Positions 1-9,472 of a stretch of 64,000 nucleotides of DNA are shown here, in pieces (the first letter of the stretch is position 1; each line of letters starts with the position of its first letter). A model generated the notes under the pieces. It was not told the DNA's origin and did not search any database. It saw only the letters and a program-made list of their open reading frames with translations. The DNA lies in contig NC_034410.1 in the NCBI RefSeq assembly GCF_002078875.1, forward strand, positions 96,990,384-97,054,383, in the 5' to 3' direction. The translations under genes and the position numbers were made by a program. Origin of the DNA: Numida meleagris (lineage: Eukaryota; Chordata; Aves; Galliformes; Numididae).

Positions 1-2743
1 CTGGGGAGAACAGAAACCTTTGTCACAAGGTTTTAAAGCAAATATGTGTCAGGAAAGCTTTAAGTGGAGCTTTAGAATCAAGGAATGTCCTCTAAGTCTC
101 TTCCAGTCCTAACTCCTCTGGTCCTGTGATGAACAGTCAGAACATAAAAATGTAGTAAACAAAACCCAAAAGGAAGGCAGCAATGGAAGTCACTTCAGAT
201 GATCATTGGCAAGCCACCTCCCAAAGCCTCTCTGAAGAGCTGTCAAAGTTTCCTTGGGAAGTGACAAAGACAAGAAATTTTGCCTCGGCCCTAGACCTGG
301 AAACATCTGCCGTAGCTGCCACACACATCTATGTCAGGCCTTGGCAGAGGGCCACGAATCACTCCTCCACCTGCCTGAAAACTACATCAGCAGCCACAGC
401 CCCATTAGGGCACCTGAATGCCATTCCCACCAGCCACACTTCAACACAGAAAGAGCATATTTGGCCCCTTCACCCCATGCTCCTTTGGTCCCTTGGGAGG
501 GTTTCCACTCAGGACAGAAAAATCAGTCAGGCCAAATGGGAGCTGCAATTCACTTCCCCTACACCACAGCTAAATCTTGCTCAGCACCAGAAACCACTAA
601 CATGGGGACAACTGATGTGAACAAACATGTCAGAGTGAGAGGCCAGGAGGAATTCGGGGTGATGTGCCAGGGCTTGGAGCAGATGCTCAAGCAGTTGCTT
701 GTACTATGATGAAGGCATTCCACAGGTGGATACATCACTACCCAGCAGCAGTAATTTACCAGGTGAAGTAGTTCCAGAGCAGGCTTGAGGCCACTTGCAC
801 AGCAGCATACTCAGGATAGCTATAAAATTCTATCTGCTTACTCTTCCACCTGAGGCCGTGAAGCAGCAAGCAATTAGGCAGGCATCCTGCTCCTACCAGC
901 CCAGAAGCAGGCAGAAACCACCTCAATTCAAAAAACACTGCTTTCCCAGATCCATGTATAACCAAGATCTACAACCAACAAAGCCTGCCTTCCAAATGAC
1001 TCACACATGGCTTGATTTGCCCCCAAATTCCCCTTCATCACTCTCTTGCAAGTGTTTTCTTTCCATAAACCTCAGGACTACCCCCTTCTTGTGCCTGGCT
1101 CCAGGCTGCTCCAAATTCCTCCTATCATACCCACAGAGTTTTAAAAAACGCAAGCTAATTTTGAGGAAGAACGAGTGAAATGCAGACACCAAAATCCAAG
1201 TTTTGATAGGTTTACATTGAAAACAATGGGCCAGCTTCTCTCCTGTGCTGCAGCATGACCCGGGCAATGTGAGGTTTCCTCCAAGAGTCATTAACTTACT
1301 CCTTATCTCTGCTGCTAGGGCTCCAGGACAAATGTTGGTCCTGCAGCATGGCAATATGAGTGGGCAGCATGGAGCACAGCTCTTATTTCTCTGCTCTCCT
1401 CAGCCTCCCATTCACACCTTCTATAGCCAAGCTAGGCTTCAAGGTATGTAGAGATGCTGGCTTTGCCAACATTAAGCCAGCTGCAAGCTCCCCCTCACTC
1501 AGGAATGCTGAGCTGGCAGAAATAGCTGAAGTCCAGGCCCTTTGCACAGCTGAGGGCTGCAGACCATCAGGGTACCAGAGCAGAATGAACCAGTGACCCT
1601 CCTATCTAATTTGTTCAGAAGTGGAGAGCAAGACAGGTTTATAAAACAACTTAATCCTTAACTTCTAATGTGAATAAGAACTCATTTTAGGGCTTGGACA
1701 TGTCAGACTTAACTGATTAGCAAGGGCTCTCCTAGATACAATATGGATCAACGTGCCAGGCCTAGGACTGATGGAGAAGACAGCTGTTAAGATTCCTCTA
1801 AGTAGATGCACAAACAAATTTTTGGGTTACTATCTAAAGATAAGTATCTAACTAAGCAGATCAGCTGACTGATGACTGCAGTTGTTCACACAGACAGGCA
1901 ATTTCCCTGTTTTAGGAGTCTGAACTTCATGAGGGGATTTTACATATGAAGGATTCCTTACTTCTGAAAAGCTAGAGCATGAACCTCCATGCCAAATGAG
2001 ATGCTTGGGATCAGAAGAGACAGTTTTCTAGAATTATACCCTATTAAAACTCAGGAAAGAACATCCCTCTAATCATTAGATACTAAGAAAATATAGCTAC
2101 AGATACTTACACCTTCCTGAGGGTTTCAACTGCCATTTTAATGAATCTACAGAGTAATTGCATACTCCTAGGAACATAGAGTTGCATTATAGCTTTCTTC
2201 CCTTGCTCTTAAAGAAGTAAACAACTGCCCTGCAAAACCTCCAGTACACGTCAATGTTACAAAACAGTAACAAGCAGTGGGCAAGAGGAATGTCATTTCA
2301 GAGGACACTTCATCTCTATGAAATTAGAGGATTTTCTACTGGGGGATAAAAAAATAAAGACATATCCACATGTTCTACCACAGGCTCCTCAGGCTTGTCT
2401 AAACCACATTTATTTTGTCTCTGTGCCATTTTAAAAGCTGAAGGCGGGAATTCTCATCAAGAAAAGAGGAATGGTCATTGCCAAATGCTTTGGGTTGAAC
2501 TCCCCTTGCCCTGGCACCACATCCTGGCACCTCCTCAGGGCAAAGTACCCACACCATCCAGACTAAGGGTCAACACAAACCACAGGGAGCAGGAGGGACG
2601 GCAGTAGTTTGTTTTCCAGATGTTCAGCTCACTCGTGTTACGTGAAAGAATTCACTCCAAGTTTTCTTCTTCATGTAGTTCCCTGAACGTTTACGGAGAT
2701 ACGCCGCTGAAAGCTGCCTAACTTGCATCCCATACGTTGGAGA

Positions 2744-2815
2744 TCACAGAATCATTCAGCTTGGAAAAGACCACTAAGATTAGCAAGTCCAGCCATCAGT
2801 CCACGACCACCAAAG
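2744..2815 (-). mobile_element. CR1 LINE 3'-end fragment
   Basis: The stretch starts with a reversed CR1 tail (TCACAGAATCATTCAGCTTGG) and continues with the AAAAGACCACTAAGATTA block typical of CR1 3' UTRs. About 70 bp is recognisable before similarity fades. It lies inside RAB31 intron 1. Confidence 0.75.
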
Positions 2816-2980
2816 CAAGCAGCAGTGCTCAGCTGGCAGCTGTTGGAGGAGTGGGCTTGCCCCACAGGGTCTGTCACCCCATGAGCACGCTTGGACGCAC
2901 AGCTCCCTCCGTGCAGGGCAGAGCGGGGGCAGGCGGAGCCAAACTGCACAGCTAAGCACATTGCTGCTCCAAACGTTAAA

Positions 2981-3006
2981 CACGCACGCACGCACACACA
3001 CACACA
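2981..3006. repeat. CA/CG dinucleotide-type microsatellite
   Basis: Three CACG units are followed by a pure CA run and then an A-rich stretch. This is a simple sequence repeat in RAB31 intron 1. Confidence 0.9.
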
Positions 3007-3109
3007 AGAAAAAAAAGTGAAAGACGAGACAAAAGTTACAAGAAAGACATTCCTGTGAGGAGACGAGCGAAAGACGTTTCAAAATAAACCCACGCGAGCC
3101 CCTAAGCTC

Positions 3110-3730
3110 AGCACTCCGCGAGTATCGGGGCCGAGGGGCTCGCACCACGCGGGGCCGCGTCCCGGTGGGGTCGGGCCGCTGCCGCCGCCGCATCCCGCGC
3201 TCCTCCGCCTCCCGTCGCCCCGGCCCCATGGTGGCTCCAGCGACAAGCCGGGGGCTCCGGGTCCCTCCCTTAAAGAGCTTCCTCTTTTTAAAAGAAGTTC
3301 AAAACTAACAAAAATTCAGAATAAACTAAAGAAGAGGAAAGCCCCCTCGCCCCCCAGAGGCTGTCGAGTAGAGGAATTCACTCCGCCGAGCCGCCCGCCA
3401 GCCCCCGGACGGGCCCGCGGGAAGAGGGGCGGCAAATCTGTCCCTTTTCGCCTTCCACCAGCCGAGGAAGAGAGAAGCCCCCCGGCGCCCGCCCAGTCCC
3501 CGCCGCTACTCACTCCAAGCAGACACACTTTCAGCTCGCGTATCGCCATCATCTGCCCGGGGCCCGGCCGCTCCGCATCGCCCAGCGCCGCCGCCGCTCC
3601 GCACTGCCCCGCCGCGGCACCGAGCGCCGGGCCGCCCCCGCCGCGGTCACATGCGGCCCCGCCTCGGCGCTGCCCCGGGGCCGTGCCGACTCAGCTGCGG
3701 GCCGCTACCGGGATCTGCCTGCGGGTTTGT
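3110..3730 (-). promoter_or_regulatory. RAB31: CpG island with RAB31 promoter, 5' UTR and exon 1
   Basis: The region is very GC-rich and dense in CpG, unlike the flanking DNA of about 40% GC. It contains the RAB31 start codon and first donor site. The minus-strand start is at 3552, so the 5' UTR and promoter should lie at about 3553-3730. GC-box-like cores are visible (for example CCCCGCC near 3656) and there is no TATA box, as is usual for housekeeping-type CpG promoters. The exact transcription start cannot be read from the sequence. Confidence 0.8.
3514..3552 (-). CDS. RAB31: RAB31 first coding exon (small GTPase Rab31/Rab22B, N-terminus)
   Basis: Read on the minus strand from 3552, thirteen codons encode MMAIRELKVCLLG, the conserved N-terminus of RAB31. 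The twin ATG start and RELKVCLLG are diagnostic of the Rab22/Rab31 branch. A consensus donor GTGAGT follows at once (3513-3508). The exon ends on the first glycine of the nucleotide-binding P-loop (GxxxxGKS), so the rest of the GTPase is in exons outside the window. Rab31 belongs to the Rab5 subfamily and works in trans-Golgi-to-endosome and endosomal trafficking; that is family knowledge, not visible here. In-frame translation past 3514 is intron. The other possible reading is RAB22A, which starts with a single Met and is less consistent with this peptide. Confidence 0.93.
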
Positions 3731-3862
3731 GCGCGCAAAAAGGAGACGAAAGGCCAACTCTGCTTTTACACAGCCCTGGTAGTAACCATTCGTGTTTTGA
3801 TTCAGTCAGTCTCTGGGCTGCGTCCCACACGCAGGAAAGTAATGATTAATAACGATTTGCAG

Positions 3863-3938
3863 CTGCCAACCCCTCTCACTGATCTCAGAGGTGTCAAGAG
3901 ATCTTGACACCTCTGAGATCAGTGAGAGGGGTTGGCAG
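3863..3938. repeat. Perfect 36-bp inverted repeat with 4-nt loop
   Basis: The left arm 3863-3898 is the exact reverse complement of the right arm 3903-3938, separated by AGAT at 3899-3902. No mismatch occurs in 36 positions, and pairing stops at both outer ends. It lies about 310 bp upstream of the RAB31 start codon, just outside the CpG island. It could form a cruciform or, if transcribed, a hairpin. It could also be a cloning or assembly fold-back artefact. It does not match any repeat family I recognise. Confidence 0.95.
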
Positions 3939-4084
3939 ATCACCCCCTCTATTCCTGGTAGCCAAATCTAGGGCTTATGGAAAGCACCTGCATGCTATAG
4001 CCGTGGAAAAGCAGAAGAGGGTTGTGTCTGTTCAGGGAGTTGTCTGTCAGGGGATGTAAATCACAGAGAAGAAAGAGATCAAAG

Positions 4085-4260
4085 GAATCATAAAATGTTG
4101 AAGGTTGGAAAAGACCACTAAGATCACATAGTGCAACCCTCAACCTGCCCCCACTGTGCCCACTAGCCACATCCCTCAATGCCACATCCACACAGTTCTT
4201 GAACACCTTCAGGGTTGGTGACCCCACCACCTCCCTGGGCAGGAGAGGCCCATCACAGAG
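4085..4260 (-). mobile_element. CR1 LINE 3'-end fragment
   Basis: The stretch starts with a reversed CR1 tail (GAATCATAAAATG), then GGTTGGAAAAGACCACTAAGA and the reversed 'tgtggatgtggcattgaggga' block. It continues to CACCTCCCTGGGCAG, the usual 5' truncation area. It is about 175 bp and 5'-truncated, as nearly all CR1 copies are. Confidence 0.88.
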
Positions 4261-4370
4261 GCTCTCAGTGTTTCATGTTTTATTTTCAGGAGAGTTTAGC
4301 AAAGAGAAAGAAAACACAGTGGGTTTTCAGGCAATCCATACAGAATGTTTCTAGTGTTCTATCTACAACA

Positions 4371-4669
4371 GCTTCTCTGAAAGTAATGCCTCCTATTTTA
4401 TTATGTTGACCCAAGACATCAGAAGTGGATATTGGTGGTACAGCAGTAGAAGTTGAACTTTCTCACCAATATGGGATGATGTAATCTGACATAGAAGTCT
4501 GTATGAAGCAAAGGGGTGGAACTGAATTCCTCCATGTGGAAAAAAATTGAACCCATGGACAATGCATCAGTGCTTGCTGAACATCGATGGAGACCGAACA
4601 GTGGATGTGAACACCATGAGGTGGTGGGTGGTGCACTTCAGCAGAGGAGGATGCACGGACAGAAGGTAG
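4371..4669 (+). mobile_element. Truncated mariner DNA transposon (Galluhop-like), decayed transposase N-terminus
   Basis: The left end contains CTGAAAGTAATGCCTCCTATT, the terminal motif I recognise from bird mariner elements of the Galluhop type. From about 4482 it keeps the N-terminal transposase region. The frame starting at 4571 reads CLLNIDGDRTVDV followed by RWWVVHFS, matching the helix-turn-helix that binds the transposon ends, and stops at 4667-4669. The preceding piece (EFLHVEK) is in a different frame, so at least one frameshift separates them. Only about 300 bp remain of an element normally about 1.2-1.3 kb long; the catalytic DDD domain is gone. It is inactive. The right border is uncertain. 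Confidence 0.72.
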
Positions 4670-4990
4670 GAAGCTCCAAGTCTTTATACCAGCCAACTCC
4701 ACCCTTTTTTTCAGTTGTAGGCCTGGGTTAAATGCTGCCCCTATGACCTTCATTCAGACTTTTCCACTGCCAAGGGACTGAAATTCACATATAGGGTAAT
4801 GATTCAGGATCATCTTTTGCAAAAATTCATTTTTCGGTCCCATCTTTAAACATTTCTATGTGTTCCACGTATCCTAATGGTTATCTATCCCTTTTGTTTG
4901 GCACAGGTTTTGTAATTCTTGGAATTTGGGAATTTTGCTTTTTTGTGTGTGAGATGTTATTCTAGCTGAGTTAATTTCAGGAAGATATAA

Positions 4991-5066
4991 GGAAAGAAAG
5001 AAAGAAAGAAAGAGAGAAAGAAAGAGAGAAAAAAAAAAGAAAGAAAGAGAGAGGGAGAGAGGAAGA
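4991..5066. repeat. GAAA/GA purine-rich microsatellite
   Basis: About 75 bp of GAAA units grade into GAGA and GGGA runs, all purine on the plus strand. This is a simple repeat able to form triplex-type structures, with no coding signal. Confidence 0.92.
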
Positions 5067-5476
5067 TTAGAAGATTCCTCAAAATCAGGGAGATAGGAAG
5101 AGAGAACAACAACAATACAAACAGACATGTGCTCAAGTTTTAAAAAAAGCTAATGACATTCCTTCTTCCAGGAACTGGCATAATCCTTGTGTTTGTCTGC
5201 ATGCAAGGAGTTGTGGTCAGGAAAACATTTTTGAGGAATTGGTCATGTTTCAGTGTTTTCAAATGGCTGGTTAAAAGCAAACGAAAACAAGCCTCTGCAT
5301 CCCAAAGGTTTTCTTTTTTCTTTTTTTTTTTCCTTTGATACTCTTTTTCAAGTAATAATTATAAGTTTTGAAACAACAATTTACCTCACTTCTATCAACC
5401 CAATTGTGTTTAACTTTTGGGAAATACAGCAGCTTTTTTTTATTTTCAAGTAAGCTGTTCTCTCCTCTGAAATCAA

Positions 5477-5670
5477 AGAATCATAGAACCATAGAATCAT
5501 TTGAATTGGAAGGGACCTTTAAAGGTCATCCGTCCGCTGCAAAGAACAGGGACACCTACAGCAGAACAGATTGCTCAGAGCCCTGTCCAGCCTGACCTTG
5601 AGTATCTCCAGAGATGGGTCATCCACCTCCTCTCTGGGCAGCATCCACCTGTTCTCTGGGCAATTACTTG
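5477..5670 (-). mobile_element. CR1 LINE 3'-end fragment
   Basis: A reversed tail (GAATCATAGAACCATAGAAT) is followed by GGAAGGGACCTTTAAAGGTCAT and the block around CCCTGTCCAGCCTGACCTTGA. A short internal duplication of the 'tctctgggca' unit sits near its 5' end. Confidence 0.88.
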
Positions 5671-5944
5671 CTTCTGTTTCCCAAAAATGGTGGAGCCAGA
5701 CCATCCTCTGTTATACTGTCATTTCATATCTATGCAATGGCACTGATCTCAGATTGATCTCATATCAGTCACTGCTGACCTATGATTAGTGTAAGAGGGA
5801 GCTCCTCAGAGCTGGGCTTAAGCCAGCGGGACACAGTCTAGCTCAAGGTGTTTTACAAGTGTGATAACAGCAAGGTTTCTACAGGCCTGTCTCTGGCTGG
5901 AAATACAAGTTAGTACTGGCTTCTGTGGGAGGGTAGGATTGATT

Positions 5945-6102
5945 CCCCATCCCTGGAGGCACTCAAGGCCAGGTTGGATAGGGCCCTGGGCAACTGAGCT
6001 GCTGGGTGGCAGCCCCACCCACAGCAGGATGTGCTGGATCCAACCGGAACCGGAGGGGCTTTGAGGACTCTTCCAACCAAAGCCATCCTATGATTCTATG
6101 AA
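5945..6102 (+). mobile_element. CR1 LINE 3'-end fragment
   Basis: CCCCATCCCTGGAGGCACTC, AAGGCCAGGTTGGATAGGGC and the final CTTCCAACCAAAGCC...CTATGATTCTATG tail are CR1 3' UTR landmarks in the sense orientation. The copy is 5'-truncated to about 160 bp. Confidence 0.88.
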
Positions 6103-9100
6103 TCACCCTTCACTTTGTGGTCACTCAGGCTACTTTCTTTCAGTGTAATACCAGAGAGATAATGTGAAGAGACCCACTGAGGAACAGAAGGAAGAAAGCC
6201 CTCTAGTGAGATACAGAGGATTCAGGAAAACTTTGTTATTCTGCTGCTTGCAGCATTGCCCAGTTGGGAAACCTGGGTTAAGGTGTTAACAGCACTTCTT
6301 CCACTGTTGCATCTTCTTTGACTGAATTCTTGGAGCTGGAGGAGCAGTTTCCAGCCCAGAGCCTGCATCTTCTACAAAATCCTGTGGTTATGAAATGGCT
6401 AAAATTCTGGAAGTTTCTGCTTTCTCTTTGTTTGTTTACTTAAATTTAAGTTTGTTTGCTTAACTGCTTTATTTGTTTATTTTAAAAAATCAGAAAAAGG
6501 CTGTTCTGGCCAGGCTTAGTGAGGTACGCAAGACGTGAAAACTAAAGGAGGGGAATGGCCTGGCAGAACCTGGGGGCCTGATTCTGATTTCAGTCACACA
6601 GGTCTTCAACCACTGCAATTTTTTTTTTTAATTCTGTGGTGTTATTTCATTTTATTCCACATGAAAGAAGTAAATTATGCCCTTCATAGCCCACTGATTC
6701 CAATACTTATACCAGGAGGAGCTGCAGCTGCCTGTTACTCATTGTACTAAGGAGCTGCTTGATGTTTCAGCATCTCTTGTTTGTGGCATTTATAAGGTCC
6801 GGTCACTCACTCCTGAAGAGAAAATCCACTGGAAATGGTTAGAGTGGAGCAAACCTCTGCAAGATGCTACTTACAGCTGCACTGCCAATTACTTTGAAAA
6901 GCAGCATTACTCCTGTTGAAAAAACTGGGGTTTGCTTACTGGCTTGCTTACTGGCGTGCTTCTTGATGGACTTTCAAACAGATGTGCTGTTCCTAACATG
7001 GTAGGAGAGATTTCTCACAATGTAAGTGCACACTTATAAAGAGTCAAATTCACTCTGCTGATTTGCTGCTAATCCCCAGGGCAATTTCCTGTCGTTGGAG
7101 AATGCTAGTGAAAACTCGTACAAGTCTTGATCCTCAGCAACTCCAGCAGCATGGCCCAACTCAATGACAATACTACATTGTTCATAGTACTACATTGCTC
7201 CACTCCAATGGTTCTGTGTGGAAATAATCAAAAAAGCTTTTTTCTTAGACCTGAAAAATGGAAGGTGAGATACACCTTGAGAACACTACAAATACTACAG
7301 GCAAATAAGTCCCAAAGAATGGTAAGAAGTAGCTAAATTAAAATATAGATGCAAATTGGCTTCAGATCTATTCAGACTGGAAGTTAGGAGTAGGGCTTTT
7401 CAAGGCTTTGGACAATTTTTCTGATAGTACCTGTCAGAGCAACAAATGAAAATGAAAAACAAATTCATTTACAATTTATGTGAGAAGAAATTTCTGAGAT
7501 GACCTGAAATAGCAAAAGTTAAGTCTCTGATATGATGAATTATTTGTCTATATTGCTAAGTATATTTGCCAGCCAGAACCAATTATTCATGTCTGGACAT
7601 CAGGCGTGATGGATCACAAATGAATCAAGTTAGAGGTCTTTCTGCTGAGACTGAAATCACTGAAGTATTTCATTTAGTCCAGCAAAAGCCATCCAGCTGC
7701 TTCGGCCTGAATTCATGCTCTCAATTGCTGATGAAAGTTCCATATCTCAGTCTCTTTTTCTGTATGAATCCTACAGAAACATTTTTAGGAGCCAGTAATT
7801 TTGGATGAGTACTTTCTCATTTTGCATTCCATACAAAAATCTGCCTCATCATGCATGTATTTGCAATATAAACAGCAAAGTTGTTGTGACTGAACATCCA
7901 AATGCACAGCTCAAAACAGGGATCCCATGAGCTGCAGGCACCCAGGATTGCACTTTGTGATGTCTGTAGCTGCCAGTTTTGAGTGCATTTGGAAACTGCA
8001 TCATGATGACTTGTAGGTCAGTCCATCAAGGTGACGAGACCTGTCTCAGTGTACTTTCTGTGGTGCTGACCTTGGTTTGCATTGTTCTTTTCATGCTTCT
8101 GTCATGGCTGATACTTGTTAGATGCTGCCCCAAAAGGGGGATGTAAGGATCAGCTTCTCCCAGTGAGATGCTCTCTGACTGGGATAATAATCGAGGAGGG
8201 AGCTTTTCTGGCACACAGCCTCCCAGATTGCAGGGATGCTGCGCAGCAGGACAGCAACAACTTCTTGCCTTCCATCTCATTGTAAGAGAAGCCCAGCAAG
8301 GGTCTCATGGTGAATTACAACTGGACTTAATGAATAAGAACGCTGTTTCCTTCCAGCAGTCTATTCCACAGTACAATAGTCTTATATAGAACATTATCGT
8401 ATCTAGTGGCTAGCTTCACCCAGTTTACCACCATTAGCTTTGTATGGGGTGAAGGAGCCTGTGTTTACTACCAAATGAAAGGAGGCTATCCACAATTCTC
8501 CTTTTAATTAAGCTTAGCCTTGTAAAGTATGAAAAGAGTATTATACTAAGGCCAATGTTTTACTGTCCAGTAAGCAGGCTCCTATTGTGCATGTTGCCAA
8601 GTAGAGATAACGGGGCCCTTATGCAGTCAGAAATTTGTCCTGCCAAGTGGGCATCAGGTTTGTCTAAAGCATATACCCAGTGTGTATGTATGTGGGCACT
8701 GCCAGCCAGAGATCTGAACTTCACATTGATTTTTCCCATGAAATCCTAAGACAGAGAATGCATGTTGATAGGTGCTTCCCCTTTTTACAGAAGACCCAAA
8801 AGAGACCTCATCATTCAAATAAATAAATAAATAAATAAAATCTTGCAGCATGAACAGTACAGTTCCTAACATTTTTCTTTGTTTGTTTCTGCTATGAATA
8901 AAATGTTGGACTGTTTGAGTTTCAGTTTGAGTTTGGGGGTGTAAATTCTCCTCCCACCATCGACTTAAACAGTCCTGAGATGGGGAGGATATTTGATTTA
9001 AATTCCAAATCCCCTTTGGAATCTATATCCTTTACAAGGACAAATTAACCCCTACAGAAACTTGAAGTTTTGCAATGTTTTGGCCATGCTGACACAAATT

Positions 9101-9310
9101 ATAATTATTGCTGTTCTGATGCTGGTGATTATCTTTTTAGGACAAGTACTTGTTTAATCCTTGTTTCAATTTCCATATATGTCAGTGGTAGAACTGCCTG
9201 ATTATGAACTTCAGAATTTGCCTCCAACACAGATGATCTACATTTGTTCAAACTTAAAAATAAATGAGACATCTTACATTTTGTCTTGTACGTTTTTGTC
9301 TTGTAGTCTT
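6103..9310. other. Intergenic DNA, no gene recognised
   Basis: About 3.2 kb between two CR1 fragments. I found only short chance reading frames, a small direct repeat (GCTTACTGGC units near 6928-6965) and one tetranucleotide microsatellite. No exon-like conserved peptide, RNA gene or further transposon was recognised. Confidence 0.6.
8817..8840. repeat. (AAAT)n microsatellite
   Basis: Six perfect AAAT units, with the last slightly A-extended. A simple repeat in intergenic DNA. Confidence 0.92.
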
Positions 9311-9472
9311 TGCTACCCAGGGAAGTGGTGGAGTCACCATTCCCAAAGGTGTTCAAGAAATGTGTGGATGTGGCACTGAGGGACATGGTTAGTGGGCATG
9401 ATGGAGATGGGCTGACAATTGGACTAGGTGATCTTGGAGGGCTTTTCCGACTATAATGGTTCCATGATTCTA
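9311..9472 (+). mobile_element. CR1 LINE 3'-end fragment
   Basis: GGAAGTGGTGGAGTCACCAT, GTTCAAGAAATGTGTGGATG and TGGCACTGAGGGACATGG, then a GATCTTGGAGGGCTTTTCC block and a degraded tail near 9470, define a sense-orientation CR1 3' end. Confidence 0.9.

Larger units (their letters stand above)
1..3513 (-). other. RAB31: RAB31 intron 1 (5' portion, runs off the left edge)
   Basis: All sequence left of the RAB31 exon 1 donor is intron 1 of that gene, read on the minus strand. From 1 to about 2743 I see unique, moderately AT-rich DNA with no recognisable repeat, exon or RNA gene. RAB31 exon 2, which would complete the P-loop, is not in the window, so the intron is longer than 3.5 kb. A short CR1 tail and a CA repeat lie near 2.75-3.0 kb, and the first few hundred intron bases are part of the CpG island. 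Confidence 0.85.

Noticed and set aside
183..709. Two overlapping plus-strand frames of 145 and 151 codons
   Set aside because: They overlap in different frames in CA-rich intronic DNA, lack recognisable motifs and do not fit a splice structure; RAB31 runs on the other strand here.
2780..3229. 149-codon minus-strand frame in the RAB31 CpG island
   Set aside because: Arg/Pro-rich translation typical of CpG-island DNA. It lies inside RAB31 intron 1 and crosses the CA repeat and a CR1 fragment.
4085..4260. Minus-strand frame (93 codons at 3949-4230) over the CR1 fragment
   Set aside because: It translates antisense CR1 3' UTR sequence, which is non-coding even in active elements.
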